Assembly: GCA_029783825.1 (NCBI GenBank)
Contig: JAREIK010012298.1
Coordinates: 62,001 to 126,000, forward strand
Source: Sapria himalayana
Taxonomy: Eukaryota; Streptophyta; Magnoliopsida; Malpighiales; Rafflesiaceae
Length of the DNA stretch: 64,000 nt
Direction: 5' to 3'
Positions 34,875 through 46,510 of the stretch are shown here, one piece after another. The notes under the pieces are model-generated. The model ran no database searches. It was given only the letters and a program-made list of their open reading frames with translations, and was not told the DNA's origin. Position numbers and translations under genes: made by a program. Each line of letters begins with the position of its first letter. The stretch's first letter is position 1.

Positions 34875-34921
34875 TTTCTTATTACTTTATTGGGTTGGTG
34901 AAGCATTTTGTTTTGGTGTTC

Positions 34922-34925
<4 letters not shown>

Positions 34926-34962
<37 letters not shown>
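34926..34962. repeat. (TA)n microsatellite in the MYB upstream region
   Basis: About 18 TA repeats, 50-90 bp upstream of the MYB start codon. It may overlap the TATA region of the minus-strand promoter. Confidence 0.9.
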
Positions 34963-34964
<2 letters not shown>

Positions 34965-35109
34965 GTAAATGAATGTAAAATTAAACAAGTTCCTTAAGCC
35001 ATAAAGTGAAGGTTTAACCAGTTGGGCAAGAAATGGTGACATATGCAATGTTTCTGTGTGAGTCTTTCGATGTCTTCTAGTGATTGATTAACCCTCTTTT
35101 TTGTTTAAA

Positions 35110-35382
35110 TGACTACTAAGTACTTAATGAGCGTTTATTGATTTATTGCTATAAAGTTTTTTTTTTTAATTTTTTTTTATTTCAATTATTAGAAGGGATA
35201 TATAAACCTCTCTTTTTTCTTGACCTAGTCTGCCGAATATTTTCTAAGTGATTGATAATTTGTTCCTGCTGCTGATGCACGACTCTTCTTCTTCCTCTCT
35301 TCTCTTCTACTCATCTTCTCTGTTCTGTGCTAATTATTCTTAAGATTTCCTTGTTTTAACAAGGAATTGTTGTTCTAAAACA
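35110..35382 (+). repeat. 5' LTR of copia element C, start missing
   Basis: Homologous to 39815-40076 from TGACTACTAAG to CTAAAACA. Sequence to the left (35060-35109) does not match the first part of the 3' LTR. Confidence 0.8.
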
Positions 35383-35639
35383 ATATTCTGGTATTAGAGC
35401 TACGTTTCCTAATTGAGATCGAGATTATTTTTAAATATTATTCAAATCTAATTTCTCCAGATTAGATGTTCTCTGAAAAACCTAATTATTTTCACAAATT
35501 TCTTAAGATCTAGCATAGATCTGACCAGATCTACTAAGATCTAAAGGTTTTGTGGTTTTTAAAACCTATTTTTTACAAAACCCTAACATTCTGTTCAAAA
35601 TTTTTCAAGATGTTCTTTAAAATTCTTATGTTTTTAAAA

Positions 35640-38600
35640 ACTCAAAACTCATCAAACTCGAGTTCTATTCCTATTCCCTTGTTTGATGGTGAAAATTTTG
35701 ATTACTGGCTTGTTAAAATGCGAACATTATTTATCTCCCAAGATATATGAGAAATTGTGATTTCTGGATATGTAGAAGTCCCAAATTTCTTTTTTCTGGA
35801 AGGTAAAGATTTGTTACAAGGGAAGGAATTACGAAAATTAAATGCTAAAGCATTACTTTTCATTTAACAGGGTGTAAGTAATACAATATTTCCCCGATTG
35901 CTTGGATGTACTCAAGCCAAAGAGGCTTGAGACCTCCTAATCGAGGAATACCAAGGAGATAAGAAGGCTCGAGGAGCTCTTCTGCACTCCTTGAGAAAAG
36001 ATTTCGAGAATCTGAATATGAAAAACTCAGATTCTCTTACTGAGTTTTCAACTCAGTTCCTTGATATAGTTAATCAACTTTAAGATTCACGGAGAAGACA
36101 TCTCTGAGACTCGATTAGTTGAGAAATTATTAATCTGTATGCCTGATAAATTTGATGCCATTGTGGCAGTGATAGAAAAAACCAAGGATTTATCAAAGCT
36201 ATCAATCCAGCAAGTTTTGAGTTCATTAAAATCATACGAAATCCGATTATTGAAGAGGGCAGAAAGTTCAGGAGAAACTGCAATGCAGTCAAGATGGGAG
36301 GAAAATTCCAACAAGGTTGAAAATCAATCCAGAGACATGATGAGTAAGAGAAGCAATCAAAGGTATGAGTTTAAAAATAAAAACAAAAATAAAATTAAAA
36401 CTGGTTCTTCTTCTACTCTCTCTAATGACTCACCTAAAGACTAATCTGTCTCTTGCAATATATGCAAGAGATTAAAGCACACTGCGACTGAGTGTTGGTT
36501 TCGAAAACAAAATCAATGCCAAAACTGTAAAAGGTTTGGGCATAATTCGAAGAACTGTAAAAGCATCTCCAAACAGAATGCTTGTTTTACAGAGCGAGTA
36601 GCCTCTGTAGAACATCTGTTTTATACAAATGAAACAGAAAATATACCTTCGATAAATACCTGGTTTCTGGACAGTGGTTGCTCAAACCACATGTCTGGAA
36701 ATAAGGAAATATTTGTGGATTTACTTTAAGTGGTAAATTCACAAGTCAAATTGGGCAATGGTGAATTAGTTCAGGCGCAAGCCAAGGGCAGAGTGGCAGT
36801 ACCCACCTGCTCTGGAACAAAATTCATAAAAGATGTACTTCTGGTTCCTACCTTGGACCAGAATTTATTAAGTATTGGCCAGTTAATTGAAAAAGGTTAT
36901 AAACTGTCATTTGAGAATAAAGTGTGTGAAATTTTTGATCATGGGAGTGATCAACCCTCATGGACAGTAAAGATGTCAAGTGGAAGAAGTTTTCCACTGA
37001 CATTTGCTGAGAAAATAGATAGGGCATTATTTATGAATGTCCAATCTGTAGCTTCTCTCTGGCACAGAAGGTTTGGGTATTTAAATTATTTAGACCTAAA
37101 AAATATTTTTCAAAATAATTTTGTAAAAAGAGTGCCTTCAAACCTTGTAATACCTACCTCTGTCTGTGAAGAGTGTTCACTAGGAAAACAAACCAGAAAG
37201 AGTTTTCCAAAGCACTATGCCTGGAAAGCTTCCAAACCCTTAGAACTACTGCATGCTGACATATGTGGTCCCATGTCAGTGAAATCATTAGGTAACAGTA
37301 GTTACTTCCTACTGTTTATTGATGATTGTACAAGACACATATGGGTGTTCTTCTTGAAGCACAAGTCTGAGGCACTTGAATGCTTCAAGTAACTCCTATC
37401 ACTTGTTGAAAGACAATCTGGGCTATGTGTAAAAAAACTTAGAACAGATAGAAAAGGTGAATTCCTCTCTCAAAAATTCACAAATTTCTGTGAATTTAAA
37501 GGAATAGCTAGGCAGCTGACCACTGCCTACTCACCACAACAAAATGGATTTGTGGAGAGAAAAAACAGAACTGTAATGGAAATGGCCAGATCACTTCTAA
37601 ACGAGAAAGGCTTACCAAAAACCTTTTGGGCAGAGGCAGTGAACACATCAGTATATCTGCTCAATAGGTGTCCTACCAAAACACTGGAAAACCTTACTCC
37701 AGTGCAAGCCTAGACTGGAAGGAAACCAAATGTCAAATATTTAAGGGTATTCGGGAGTATTTGTTACTCCCATATACCAAGTGCACAAAGGACCAAACTA
37801 GACTCAAAGAGTAAAGTGCATCTTAGTTGGATATAGTCTGCAATCCAAGGGTTACAGACTGTATTCACCAGAAACTAAGTCATTTCTGGTGAGTATAGAC
37901 ATTTTAATTGATGAAAATAGTAAGTGGGTTGAAAGTTTGAATGAAGCAAACTCTGGAACCAAAAATGGTTGCACAAAAGCTGCTGTAACTAGCAATAAAT
38001 TTATAAGCTCTCCAAGGTATGATTTCAGTTCACTCTCTGATTTTTCTTCTGAGTTTTCTTCTGATTTTTCTTCTGAATACGGTTCTGAATGCACGTCTAA
38101 ATCTGTTTCTGAATATAGTTGTAGTTCCTCACCTAATTCTGAATCTGTGACTGAACCAAATAAAATAACTCCTATTAAATATAAAGACTTGACGGATATT
38201 TACCAGAGATGTAATTACGCCTCAGTTGAGTCACTCAACTATGAAGAGGCTATAAAACATCAATTCTGGTTCAAAGCGATGCAGACAAAAATGTCTGTCA
38301 TTGAGAAAAATAACACTTGGACTTTAGTGGACTTACCCCAAAATAAACACAGCATAGGTGTTAAGTGGATTTATTGGATTAAGACTAAATCAAATTCAAA
38401 TCAGCCTGTATACAAGGCTCGATTGGTAGCTAAAGGCTACTCACAAAAACCCGGAATAGACTACCATGAAACCTTTGCTCCAGTAGCAAGGTTAGAAACT
38501 ATAATGCTTTTAATAGCCTTAGCTGGACAGAAAGGCTGAAATTTATTCCAATTAGACATAAAGTCAACCTTTCTAAATGGAAGACTAAAGGAAGAAATCT

Positions 38601-39815
38601 ATGTAGAACAACCCCCTGGGTTTGTAAAAAAGGGGAGTGAACACTGTGTTTATAGATTAAATAAGGCTTTGTATGGATTGAAACAAGCTCCTCGTGCTTG
38701 GTATCAATAAATTAATTCATACTTTCTGAATCAAGGATTCAGCAGAAGTAAGAGTGAGCCTACACTCTATATTAAAAGAGATAAGCATTCTGGAATTTTA
38801 AGTGTCTCTTTATATGTAGATGATATTATTTTTACAAGCAATAAAATTGAATTAATAAATAACTTTAGGAGAGAAATAGAAACTAAGTATGAGATGTCGG
38901 ACCTAGGAAATCTAAAACAATTCTTAGGACTTGAAATAACTCAAGACACAAGTGGTGTGTCCATTTCTCAAATTACATATATTAAACAATTGCTGAAAAG
39001 TTTTGGAATGAGTGACTGCAAGCCTATATCTACCCCCTTGGAAGTAAACCAAAAATTATTTTCAGCTCAAGGAAAACCTGTAAATGAAAAGACATACAGA
39101 AGCTTAATTGCAAGCTTGCTGTATGCATCAGCAACCAGACCTGACATTGTATACTATGTTCACCTGTTGTCACGATTTATGTATTGTCCAAATCATATAC
39201 ATTTAAGTACTGCCAAAAGGATATTGAGGTATCTTAAAGGCACAATTAATTTAGGTCTGAAATATCACAAAATTAACCATACAGAAATTGTTGGTTACTG
39301 TGATAGTGATTGGGGAGGAAATCCAGAGGATTACAAAAGTACCTCTAGATATGTATTTATCTTAGGAATTGTGGCTGTTTCTTGGTTGTCCAAGAAACAA
39401 TCAACCGTAGCCCTGTCTACTACTGAAGCTGAATATGTTTCAGCTTCAGTTGCAACCTCCCAAGCCTTATGGCTTAGAAAGCTTTTAGGAGACTTGGATA
39501 AATCTCAAAGACATCCAACAAAAATTCATTGTGATAATCAATCGACTATATCTATTGCGAGTGATATTGTAATGCATAGTCGAATTAAACACATAAGTTT
39601 AAAATATCACTTCATTAAGAATGCAATTGAATCTAATGAAGTTAAATTGGTTTTTTTGCAAGACCGAAGAACAAGTAGCCGATATATTTACGAAGTCCCT
39701 GCCGAGAGAAAAGCTTGTCTACTTGAGAGAAAAGCTTGGTCTGATCTCAACTACATCGAATGGGGGGAACTGTTGACGGGCTGTTCATTTAAGTTGAGCG
39801 GGCTTAGAGTAAAAT
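35640..39815 (+). pseudogene. Copia gag-pol polyprotein of element C, interrupted by several stops
   Basis: Gag starts near 35640 (SIPIPLFDGENFDYW) and continues to two zinc knuckles around 36455-36560 (CNICKRLKHTATEC and CQNCKRFGHNSKNC). Protease has FLDSGCSNHMSG at 36660. The GAG_pre-integrase/integrase part (36730-37850) includes LWHRRFGYLNY, AYSPQQNGFVERKNRT and TFWAEAVNTSVYLLNR. Reverse transcriptase (38200-38900) has GVKWIYWIKTKS, YKARLVAKGY and YVDDIIFTS. RNase H (39200-39700) has CDSDWGG, LSTTEAEYVSA, HCDNQSTISIA and RIKHISLKYHFI. Most catalytic motifs are intact. Premature stops include 36442-36444, 36727-36729, 37390-37392 (after CFK) and 38537-38539 (Trp to TGA). It is disabled by a handful of point mutations. 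Confidence 0.9.
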
Positions 39816-40076
39816 GACTACTAAGCCTTTAATGAGCATTTATTGATTTATTGTGGTAAAGTTTTTTTTTTCTTTATTTCAATTATTAGAAGGTATATAT
39901 AAACCTCTCTTTTTTCTTGACCTAGTCTGCCGAACATTTTCTAAGTGATTGATAATTTCCTACTGCTGCTGCACGACTCTTCTTCTTCCTCTCTTCTCTT
40001 CTACTCATCTTCTCTGTTCTGTGCTAATTATTCTTAAGATTTCCTTGTTTTAACAAGGAATTGTTGTTCTAAAACA
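39771..40076 (+). repeat. 3' LTR of copia element C
   Basis: Begins TGTTGACGGG just after the purine tract and ends CTAAAACA. The MITE-like G-rich terminus follows within a few bases. Confidence 0.8.
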
Positions 40077-40082
40077 ACAGGG

Positions 40083-40531
40083 GGGGATTGTGTTTTGGGT
40101 TTACCTCTCACCCAAAAAGGGGGGGGGGGGGGGATTGTTTTGATGTCTTATCTCCTTGCCCCTTATCTCTCACCCCTCGCCTCTCATCCTCTCCATTGAG
40201 CTCCACAAGTTAGATGATGAAATTCAAGAGCTTCTAGAGCTCATTGTCAAGATCAAGTAGCTCGTGGTCGAGCCCTAGAAGCTCCTGAAGCTCAATGATG
40301 AGCTCTAAGAGCTTGTAGAGCTCGATGATCAGCTCATGGAGCTTGTTGAGCTTATGGTCGAGCTCCAAAAGCTTCTGGAGTGAGGGGCGAGGGGCGAGGC
40401 GCTTCGAGCGAGGGTTAGGGAAGAGTTTATGTTTATTTAATTATATGTTTATTTGTTAAAGATAAATTAGAATTACTCTATTAGAGTGTACTACATATTT
40501 TGGGTGGGAGTACACCAAAACACAATTCCCC
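40083..40531. mobile_element. MITE-like non-autonomous DNA element with ~33-bp inverted termini
   Basis: The left end reads GGGGATTGTGTTTTGGGTTT and the right end in reverse complement GGGGAATTGTGTTTTGGTGT; both continue to ...CTC(T)CACCC. The interior holds a degenerate GAGCTC-rich repeat (about 40195-40375) framed by a second inverted pair (CCCCTCGCCTC near 40172, GAGGGGCGAGG near 40382). There is a run of about 15 G at 40119-40133. No transposase and no clear target duplication, so the superfamily is open. Confidence 0.72.
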
Positions 40532-40547
40532 TAAAAAAAATACGTAC

Positions 40548-40585
<38 letters not shown>

Positions 40586-41507
40586 CTATAAATATTCTTT
40601 TACATTCATATATTTATGTTTTGGTAATTTTATAATTTTATCAATTTATAATTTCATAATTTTTAATTTGATTTTATAGTTTTAAAATTAGAAAATTTAA
40701 AATTTTTTATGATTAAGATTAATATAATAATTTTCTTATTTTAATAAATGTTAGAATTAAGGTAATTTTCTTAATTTTTATTTTTTCAAATAGAGTATCT
40801 ATAAACATGGACAAATTTTATTGTATACTTACCTAATACACAGAAAGACATCTATATATCTGTTTTGCATACATCCACATATTTATTTTTTTTTATTTTT
40901 TATATATAAACACATTCATGGGTAATGATATACATATGTGTTAAAGTAAATAAATAAATAATTTTGTGTGTATGTCTGTGTGTGTGTGTAAGCATATATT
41001 TTATGATGAATCTCATCATGAAATAAACTTAGAGATGTATACATTAATAGTGTAGTTTTTTAAACTTTTTTGTGATGGTTGAATCTATGATTAATTTATT
41101 TTTTGTAAACAATGTTGTTTAGCTTGGGATTGATCAATTGTAGAATAATTTAATAAATTAGTATTGATTAAATTAATTTTTGCAAACTTATATAAATGAT
41201 TATATAAGTAAGTTTATATATGTTTATAAATATTCATATAAATTTATAAATAGTTATATAAGTTTGTATATGTTTATAAATTTTTATATATGTTTATTTA
41301 TAAATATTTTTATAATTTTGTATATGTTTATGTAATTTTGTAAACATTTATAAACTTTTATATGTTGGTAGATATGCGTATATTTAATTATCAATATATA
41401 TATAATTATGCATATTTGTATATAAATATTCTACATACGTTTATAATATTAATGAAAGTTTGATATCTTTATAAATATTTGTATAAGTTTATAATTATTT
41501 AAATACT

Positions 41508-41540
<33 letters not shown>

Positions 41541-42020
41541 GTTCGCACTGTTTATAAATATTTATTTATGTTTATGTACATATATATTTTTATTCAAAAT
41601 ATTTTCAAAAACTTCTGGGGAACTCAATTTGTTTTTGTATGGCAACATATACATGCACGGGAGTATTTTTAGGGTTATAATTTATGGTACATCAAAACAT
41701 AAATATTTTTTATTTTAATGTATTTTTTTCTATATATGATAATTAATATTCCTATCTTTAAAAATAATATCAAATCAATGTAATATAACATAATTTTCTC
41801 AAAAATTATTATTAATTTCAGTTCCTCTTTTTCTAAACGTTATGTTTTTGATTCTCAACGAATATTATGTTTGTTTATCATTTGGTAAAAATTCATGGGA
41901 ATCATTAGAAATGGACATGAACTTAACCAATCACAAAAAGCTACCTCAAAGTGAAATAGTTACTACACTATATATAAACATGACAACTACCCAAAAGTTT
42001 TTTTGTGTAGAATAGTTTTT
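40532..42020. repeat. AT-rich DNA with (TG)n and TTTATAAATAT minisatellite
   Basis: A (TG)n run lies at 40549-40583. From about 41180 to 41600 a ~20-bp degenerate unit (TTTATAAATATTxATATAAG) recurs many times, with an (AT)n run near 41508-41534. No gene. Confidence 0.7.
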
Positions 42021-42570
42021 AGCATATCTTCTTCATGCCTAGGGCTAGACATCGAGAGCATGATATTCATATGATTAGGTAATTGCAGATCGACCCATGA
42101 AAACATTGATATCATATTAAAAATTAGATTTAGGCCAAACTCATTCCTGAATGTTAGCTCCTTTTAACACACATCCTCCTCATACTCAAGTTGGATATTT
42201 GGAGCATGAAATTCATAGGACTATACATATGTGAGTGGACACATACAAATCTAATATCATATTAGAAATTAGGCTTGGGTTAAAGTCAGTCCTAAAAGTT
42301 GGCTAAGAGGAAGAGGAAACCTAGACCATTTATCCACAATTTACTTGAAATTTTCTGATGTTACACAATTTTAAGTTTTTAACACACTATCCTTATGCCC
42401 ATGATTGGACATTTGGAGCATGAAGTTTGCATGTTTGAACATCTGATGGAGAACCCATAAAGGCTCTTTTATCATAATTAAAAATTATGATTAGACTAAA
42501 ATCATCTCCAAGAATTAACTCAAAGCAATAGGGGACTTACACCATATAAGATAATTTTTTCCTATGTGAT
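42021..42570 (-). repeat. Degenerate 150-210-bp repeat, three units
   Basis: Units share (G/T)GGA(T/C)AT(T/C)TGGAGCATGAA(A/G)TT and CATATTA(A/G)AAATTAG. In the third unit the minus strand approximates a TGGTATCAGAGCC primer-binding motif. This hints at LTR/TRIM-type repeats, but boundaries and target duplications are not visible. Confidence 0.4.
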
Positions 42571-44039
42571 AATGCTTAACATATCCATTTGAGTTCTTCC
42601 ATTGTTACACTTAATGTTGTATGCCTCTCAACAAGTATTATTTTTTATTATCATTGGTAAAAATTCATGGGAATCATTGGAAACATTTGGCGAGTCATGC
42701 TTATACATTTTTTGATATGGTAATTCTAGATGAAAACTCATTTAGAATATAAAAGAAGTACAAATCAAAAAGTCATCACCATTTATTTTACCTTAGCGCA
42801 AGTATATATCTGCTGAAAAATCCTTTCATCATTGTTTAAGAAAATCATTTCAAAAATATAGCTAAAGAGAACAAATACATAATCATTTTTATCTAAAAAA
42901 AATAGAAAACGATGGGTGAATATTCTATGCACATAAAATCCCTTTTTGTCATATATATAGATATAGATAGATAGATATATATATATATATATATTATTTG
43001 GTAGTAACATTTATTCACATTTCTCTAAACATGCTTCTAAATAATTAATCATTTGTTTGTTATGCGAATTATAAATATCAAATATCAAAAGAAGAAAATT
43101 TTTTATAACATTCACTATATTTTATAATTTTTACAAAAAAAAATATATAAACATATGATTGTGATGAAATATATCTAAAATTAATCTACTCTCATATATA
43201 CTTATATATCTATATACATGCACATGCATATTTCATGATCCAATAAAATTCTAGAAATTAGAAGATCGTGGGCTAGGCTTTGAAAACTTGTGAGCTGGAC
43301 TTAAAAAGCTTCCAAGAAAAATTTATAAGGCTATAAAGGCTTCAATGCCTTTCCCATTCTATAATATTATAGGATTTCTAATATAATGTGATTGTGCCAT
43401 GTGGCATAATCTAAGGCTATAGTGAATGAGAGCTCTCATTATATTAAATATATCTCTCATTATTGTACTCACATAAGTTTTATTTGTGATATATTTTTTC
43501 TCTCTAAATATTTTTCTCTTTTACTAAGCTTGTCTGTGATATTATGAATTTAACTCTTGTGAGAGGTAAGATAGATTGACTTAGACAATTGAAGAATAAA
43601 TTTTCATAGCATAACCCCACACATATAGCATTAAATCTTTCAAATCATGACAAATGTCATTAGAGGTGGACAACTTCTTTGCTATGACATATATTTTTGA
43701 GATCGAAAACCCTAGAAAGGATATATATGAAGCTAGGGGTTCAGAAAATAAATGAAATTCATAGAATGAAATAACATCCATATAAGCTGGAATGGTTGTG
43801 AAAAAAGTTGGTAGTTGGTGAATTGTGGAACAAATTTTAAGATATTGATAAGAGCAAGAAGAAGGTGACATCCTTGAAGGACGACTTTGATACCTAATCT
43901 TAAGTGCCGTCAATATTGTCTTGGAGATGCTAAACCAAAAAAAAAATTGAAATTCATGATGGCTGCTATATAAGAGGAGATAAAAGTTTTAAAAAGAGAA
44001 CTTTCAATTTGTAAGATAATAATAGAGGGCAACATGGTT
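42571..44039. other. AT-rich DNA, no gene supported
   Basis: Contains an (AT)n/(GATA)n microsatellite at 42950-42993. A minus-strand open frame of 110 codons at 43581-43913 shows no recognisable domain. Confidence 0.5.
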
Positions 44040-44560
44040 GACTAATGTCATTATCACAAGTGGATGTCCAAAAGCCGAAAAAGTTTAGGAGTGCCCAAGC
44101 AGTGAAAGAGGTTGATAACTCACTTTATGGAATGTAGCAATATTTTTGAGTGATAAGCATTATGAGTGCAGCAACCAAAGTTAGTATTACTTATATGTAT
44201 TTGGTGGATGCTACACTTGCTTGGAGGGAACAAATCTGGGAAGGATGATGTATGTGAATTTTATTTGGAGTATGTGAAAGATTCAATGATGGTTAAGTTG
44301 TGGAGACTGATCGAACATACAGAAGTATGAGACAATGTATGTGAATTCTCTAAACAAATATTTCAAATTTCTAATCTTGGTGAGAAAATGTCCTTATTTT
44401 CTTTGATGGAGAGTCTTAAATCTTAGGCAAAACAAGTATTGCAAAGAAGAGGTGTCTAAGGCCTCACTCATGCAATGTCGATTGATGAATCATTGATAGA
44501 ATTCAAGAAGATGGACAAGCCCAGCTCTTTCAAGAGTTAAGAAAAGAATATGATTGACCA
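44040..44560 (+). pseudogene. Ty3/gypsy-type gag remnant
   Basis: Broken plus-strand frames give a gag capsid-like order: KFRSAQAVKEVDNSLYGM, SAATKVSITYMYLVDATLAW, ISNLGEKMSLFSLMESLKSWAKQ, then QRRGV. This resembles the retrotransposon gag domain of plant gypsy elements. Frameshifts and stops occur every 30-60 codons. No pol domains or LTRs were recognised nearby. Confidence 0.6.
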
Positions 44561-46019
44561 AGATAAATAACCAAGAGATAATTATCCAATGACAACAACA
44601 AAAATCCATAGGGATGGTGAAAAATAGAAAATACCACAAATATATTTTCTTTATGATAGATAACATCAGATTCATAATTGACCAATCGAAGCAAACTTGT
44701 TGTTATAACTATAAAGAATATAAAATCAAAAAATGATATTATTAAACTAAGTTTGATCTTGTTAAGCTTGATCAAAAACAAGATCTGTGAAACAAAAAAG
44801 GTTTGATGTTCATTAATTTCATTATTATTGGCCATAATATGAAAGTATTAGCAAATATGTGTGTCTGATCAAAATCACCCATGCTAGGCTATAAAATATC
44901 TTATGGTTAGTTTATGAACAACTGAATGAAGATTTTTAAGATATAATGTATGAAATTTTTATAAAATTGTAGATGAATTTTGTTGATGTCCGTGTAAAAT
45001 ATTTTAACATCTTGATTTTATCCAAGATGTATACAACTTTGAGCTTACCAAGGTAGCTAGTCATGTGGGTGTGGGTTGTGTCATGCTTAATGATGAACTA
45101 TCTCTAGTGTCCAAAAAATCTTGTATGCACAACCATGCGTGTTTGTGACAGGTAATAAGACATTCATGTGTGACTCTCTTGTAATAAGAGCACTTGTACA
45201 GGTAACTCTCTACATAAAAAAGTAAAACAAAGAGTATACACTCTAAACATTCTTCATATGAAATATTCTATTTGATTGATAAAATATCCCAAGTGCCAAT
45301 CAAGTATTTTGATACCCAATGAGGTTGTGTGATTCTCAAAAGAACCATGATAGGTGAATAACATATGCTTGAGGTACTCACCATGACAGGTGACTATAGG
45401 TATCTCTAGCAAGAATATTATTCTTAGTATCATTCTCATTGTTTGTATAAAATATTACTAATGAAAAGGTTATGGGTGTGAGAGACATAGCCAACATAGA
45501 CGTCACATATTTTATTATCCACTAGATCAACAATTCACATGCTACACGTGGAATTTTAGCATAACAATCACCATATACACAAAGTAAATCAATCCTAGAA
45601 CACTTTTATTCAAGCATATATGGTAAGCTAAGATTCTAGAGAGTCTTGACACGATCTCAAAACCAAAATATCAATCTTTATGGGATTGATATCCATACTC
45701 TAAAAGTATACTTTATTACATATTAGACTCATATAATTATAGTTAATTTTAGTATGAATAAAAAACTTCTAACAAGTGTTTTGTACCATTATTAGGGATT
45801 TACTATTATTTTGTTTTGGGAACTTTAAATTTGAACCTACTATCTAGAGATTGAATATTTACTTTTATTGTGTATTCTGTTTCTTTTCTATGTTTTGTTT
45901 TTATTTTGTTTCTATGTTTCCTTTTAGTCATTTTTTTTATTTTAAAAACCATCAACCCTAGATGAACCAAATATCTAGAACCGAGTCATTATCTCTGGAT
46001 TTTAAAATAGAGAAAAATT
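44561..46019. other. AT-rich DNA, no gene supported
   Basis: No coding islands or element termini that I can defend. Open frames of 61-101 codons are Phe/Ile-rich and unstructured. Confidence 0.5.
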
Positions 46020-46510
46020 TCAGCTTATCGAAGATGATAAGGCTTTTATGGAAGAAGATAAACGTGAAGGTAATAGTGGCGGAGGCATCAAGAGATAGGG
46101 GTGATTACATGTACCCTATCACACACTAGAAGATTCTTGGAGGTTGACACTCATGAAGAGCTATTCTATGATAAGGAAGCAGCTAATCCAAGTTAATAAT
46201 TTTGAGTTAAAGCTAAGACTAAAAGCAATAATGCAATAACACAAATATAGAGACTATTTTTTAGAAGACGCAAACATCCACATTACCATGTTTTTAAAGT
46301 TGTGTTGTGTGACATGATAAAAATAAATGCAGTGGACCATGATGTAATCAAGTTGAGACTATTCTTATTTTTTTTCAAAGACAAAGCAAGCAATTTGTTT
46401 TAGTACCTATCAAGGGATTTCATAGATAGTTGGGAAGAGCTGGTGAAAGCATTCCTCATAGAATTTTTTTTTTTCACCATAAATAACATCACAACTATGG
46501 GTAAAAATTA
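46020..46510 (+). pseudogene. Second gypsy-type gag remnant
   Basis: At about 46290-46470 the plus strand encodes in one frame VDHDVIKLRLFLFFFKDKAS, then FIDSWEELVKAFLIEFF. These match the pattern (D-AIRLRLFPFSLRDKA, TWEEL--KFL-KFFP) of the retrotransposon gag domain. The frame is interrupted by a stop after NLF. Surroundings are too decayed to give boundaries. Confidence 0.65.

Larger units (their letters stand above)
35110..40076 (+). mobile_element. Ty1/copia element C with two LTRs
   Basis: A near-identical ~270-bp segment occurs at 35110-35382 and 39815-40076 (shared: GACCTAGTCTGCCGAA, AACAAGGAATTGTTGTTCTAAAACA). A primer-binding-site-like TGGTATTAGAGC follows the 5' LTR at 35390. A purine tract (GAATGGGGGGAAC) precedes the 3' LTR. 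Gag through RNase H lies between. The 3' LTR probably starts at TGTTGACGGG (39771), but the matching first ~44 bp are absent from the 5' LTR. I did not find a target duplication. High LTR similarity suggests this is one of the younger elements here. Confidence 0.88.

Noticed and set aside
43581..43913. 110-codon minus-strand frame as a gene
   Set aside because: No domain, no start context and no splice-linked partner; AT-rich background.
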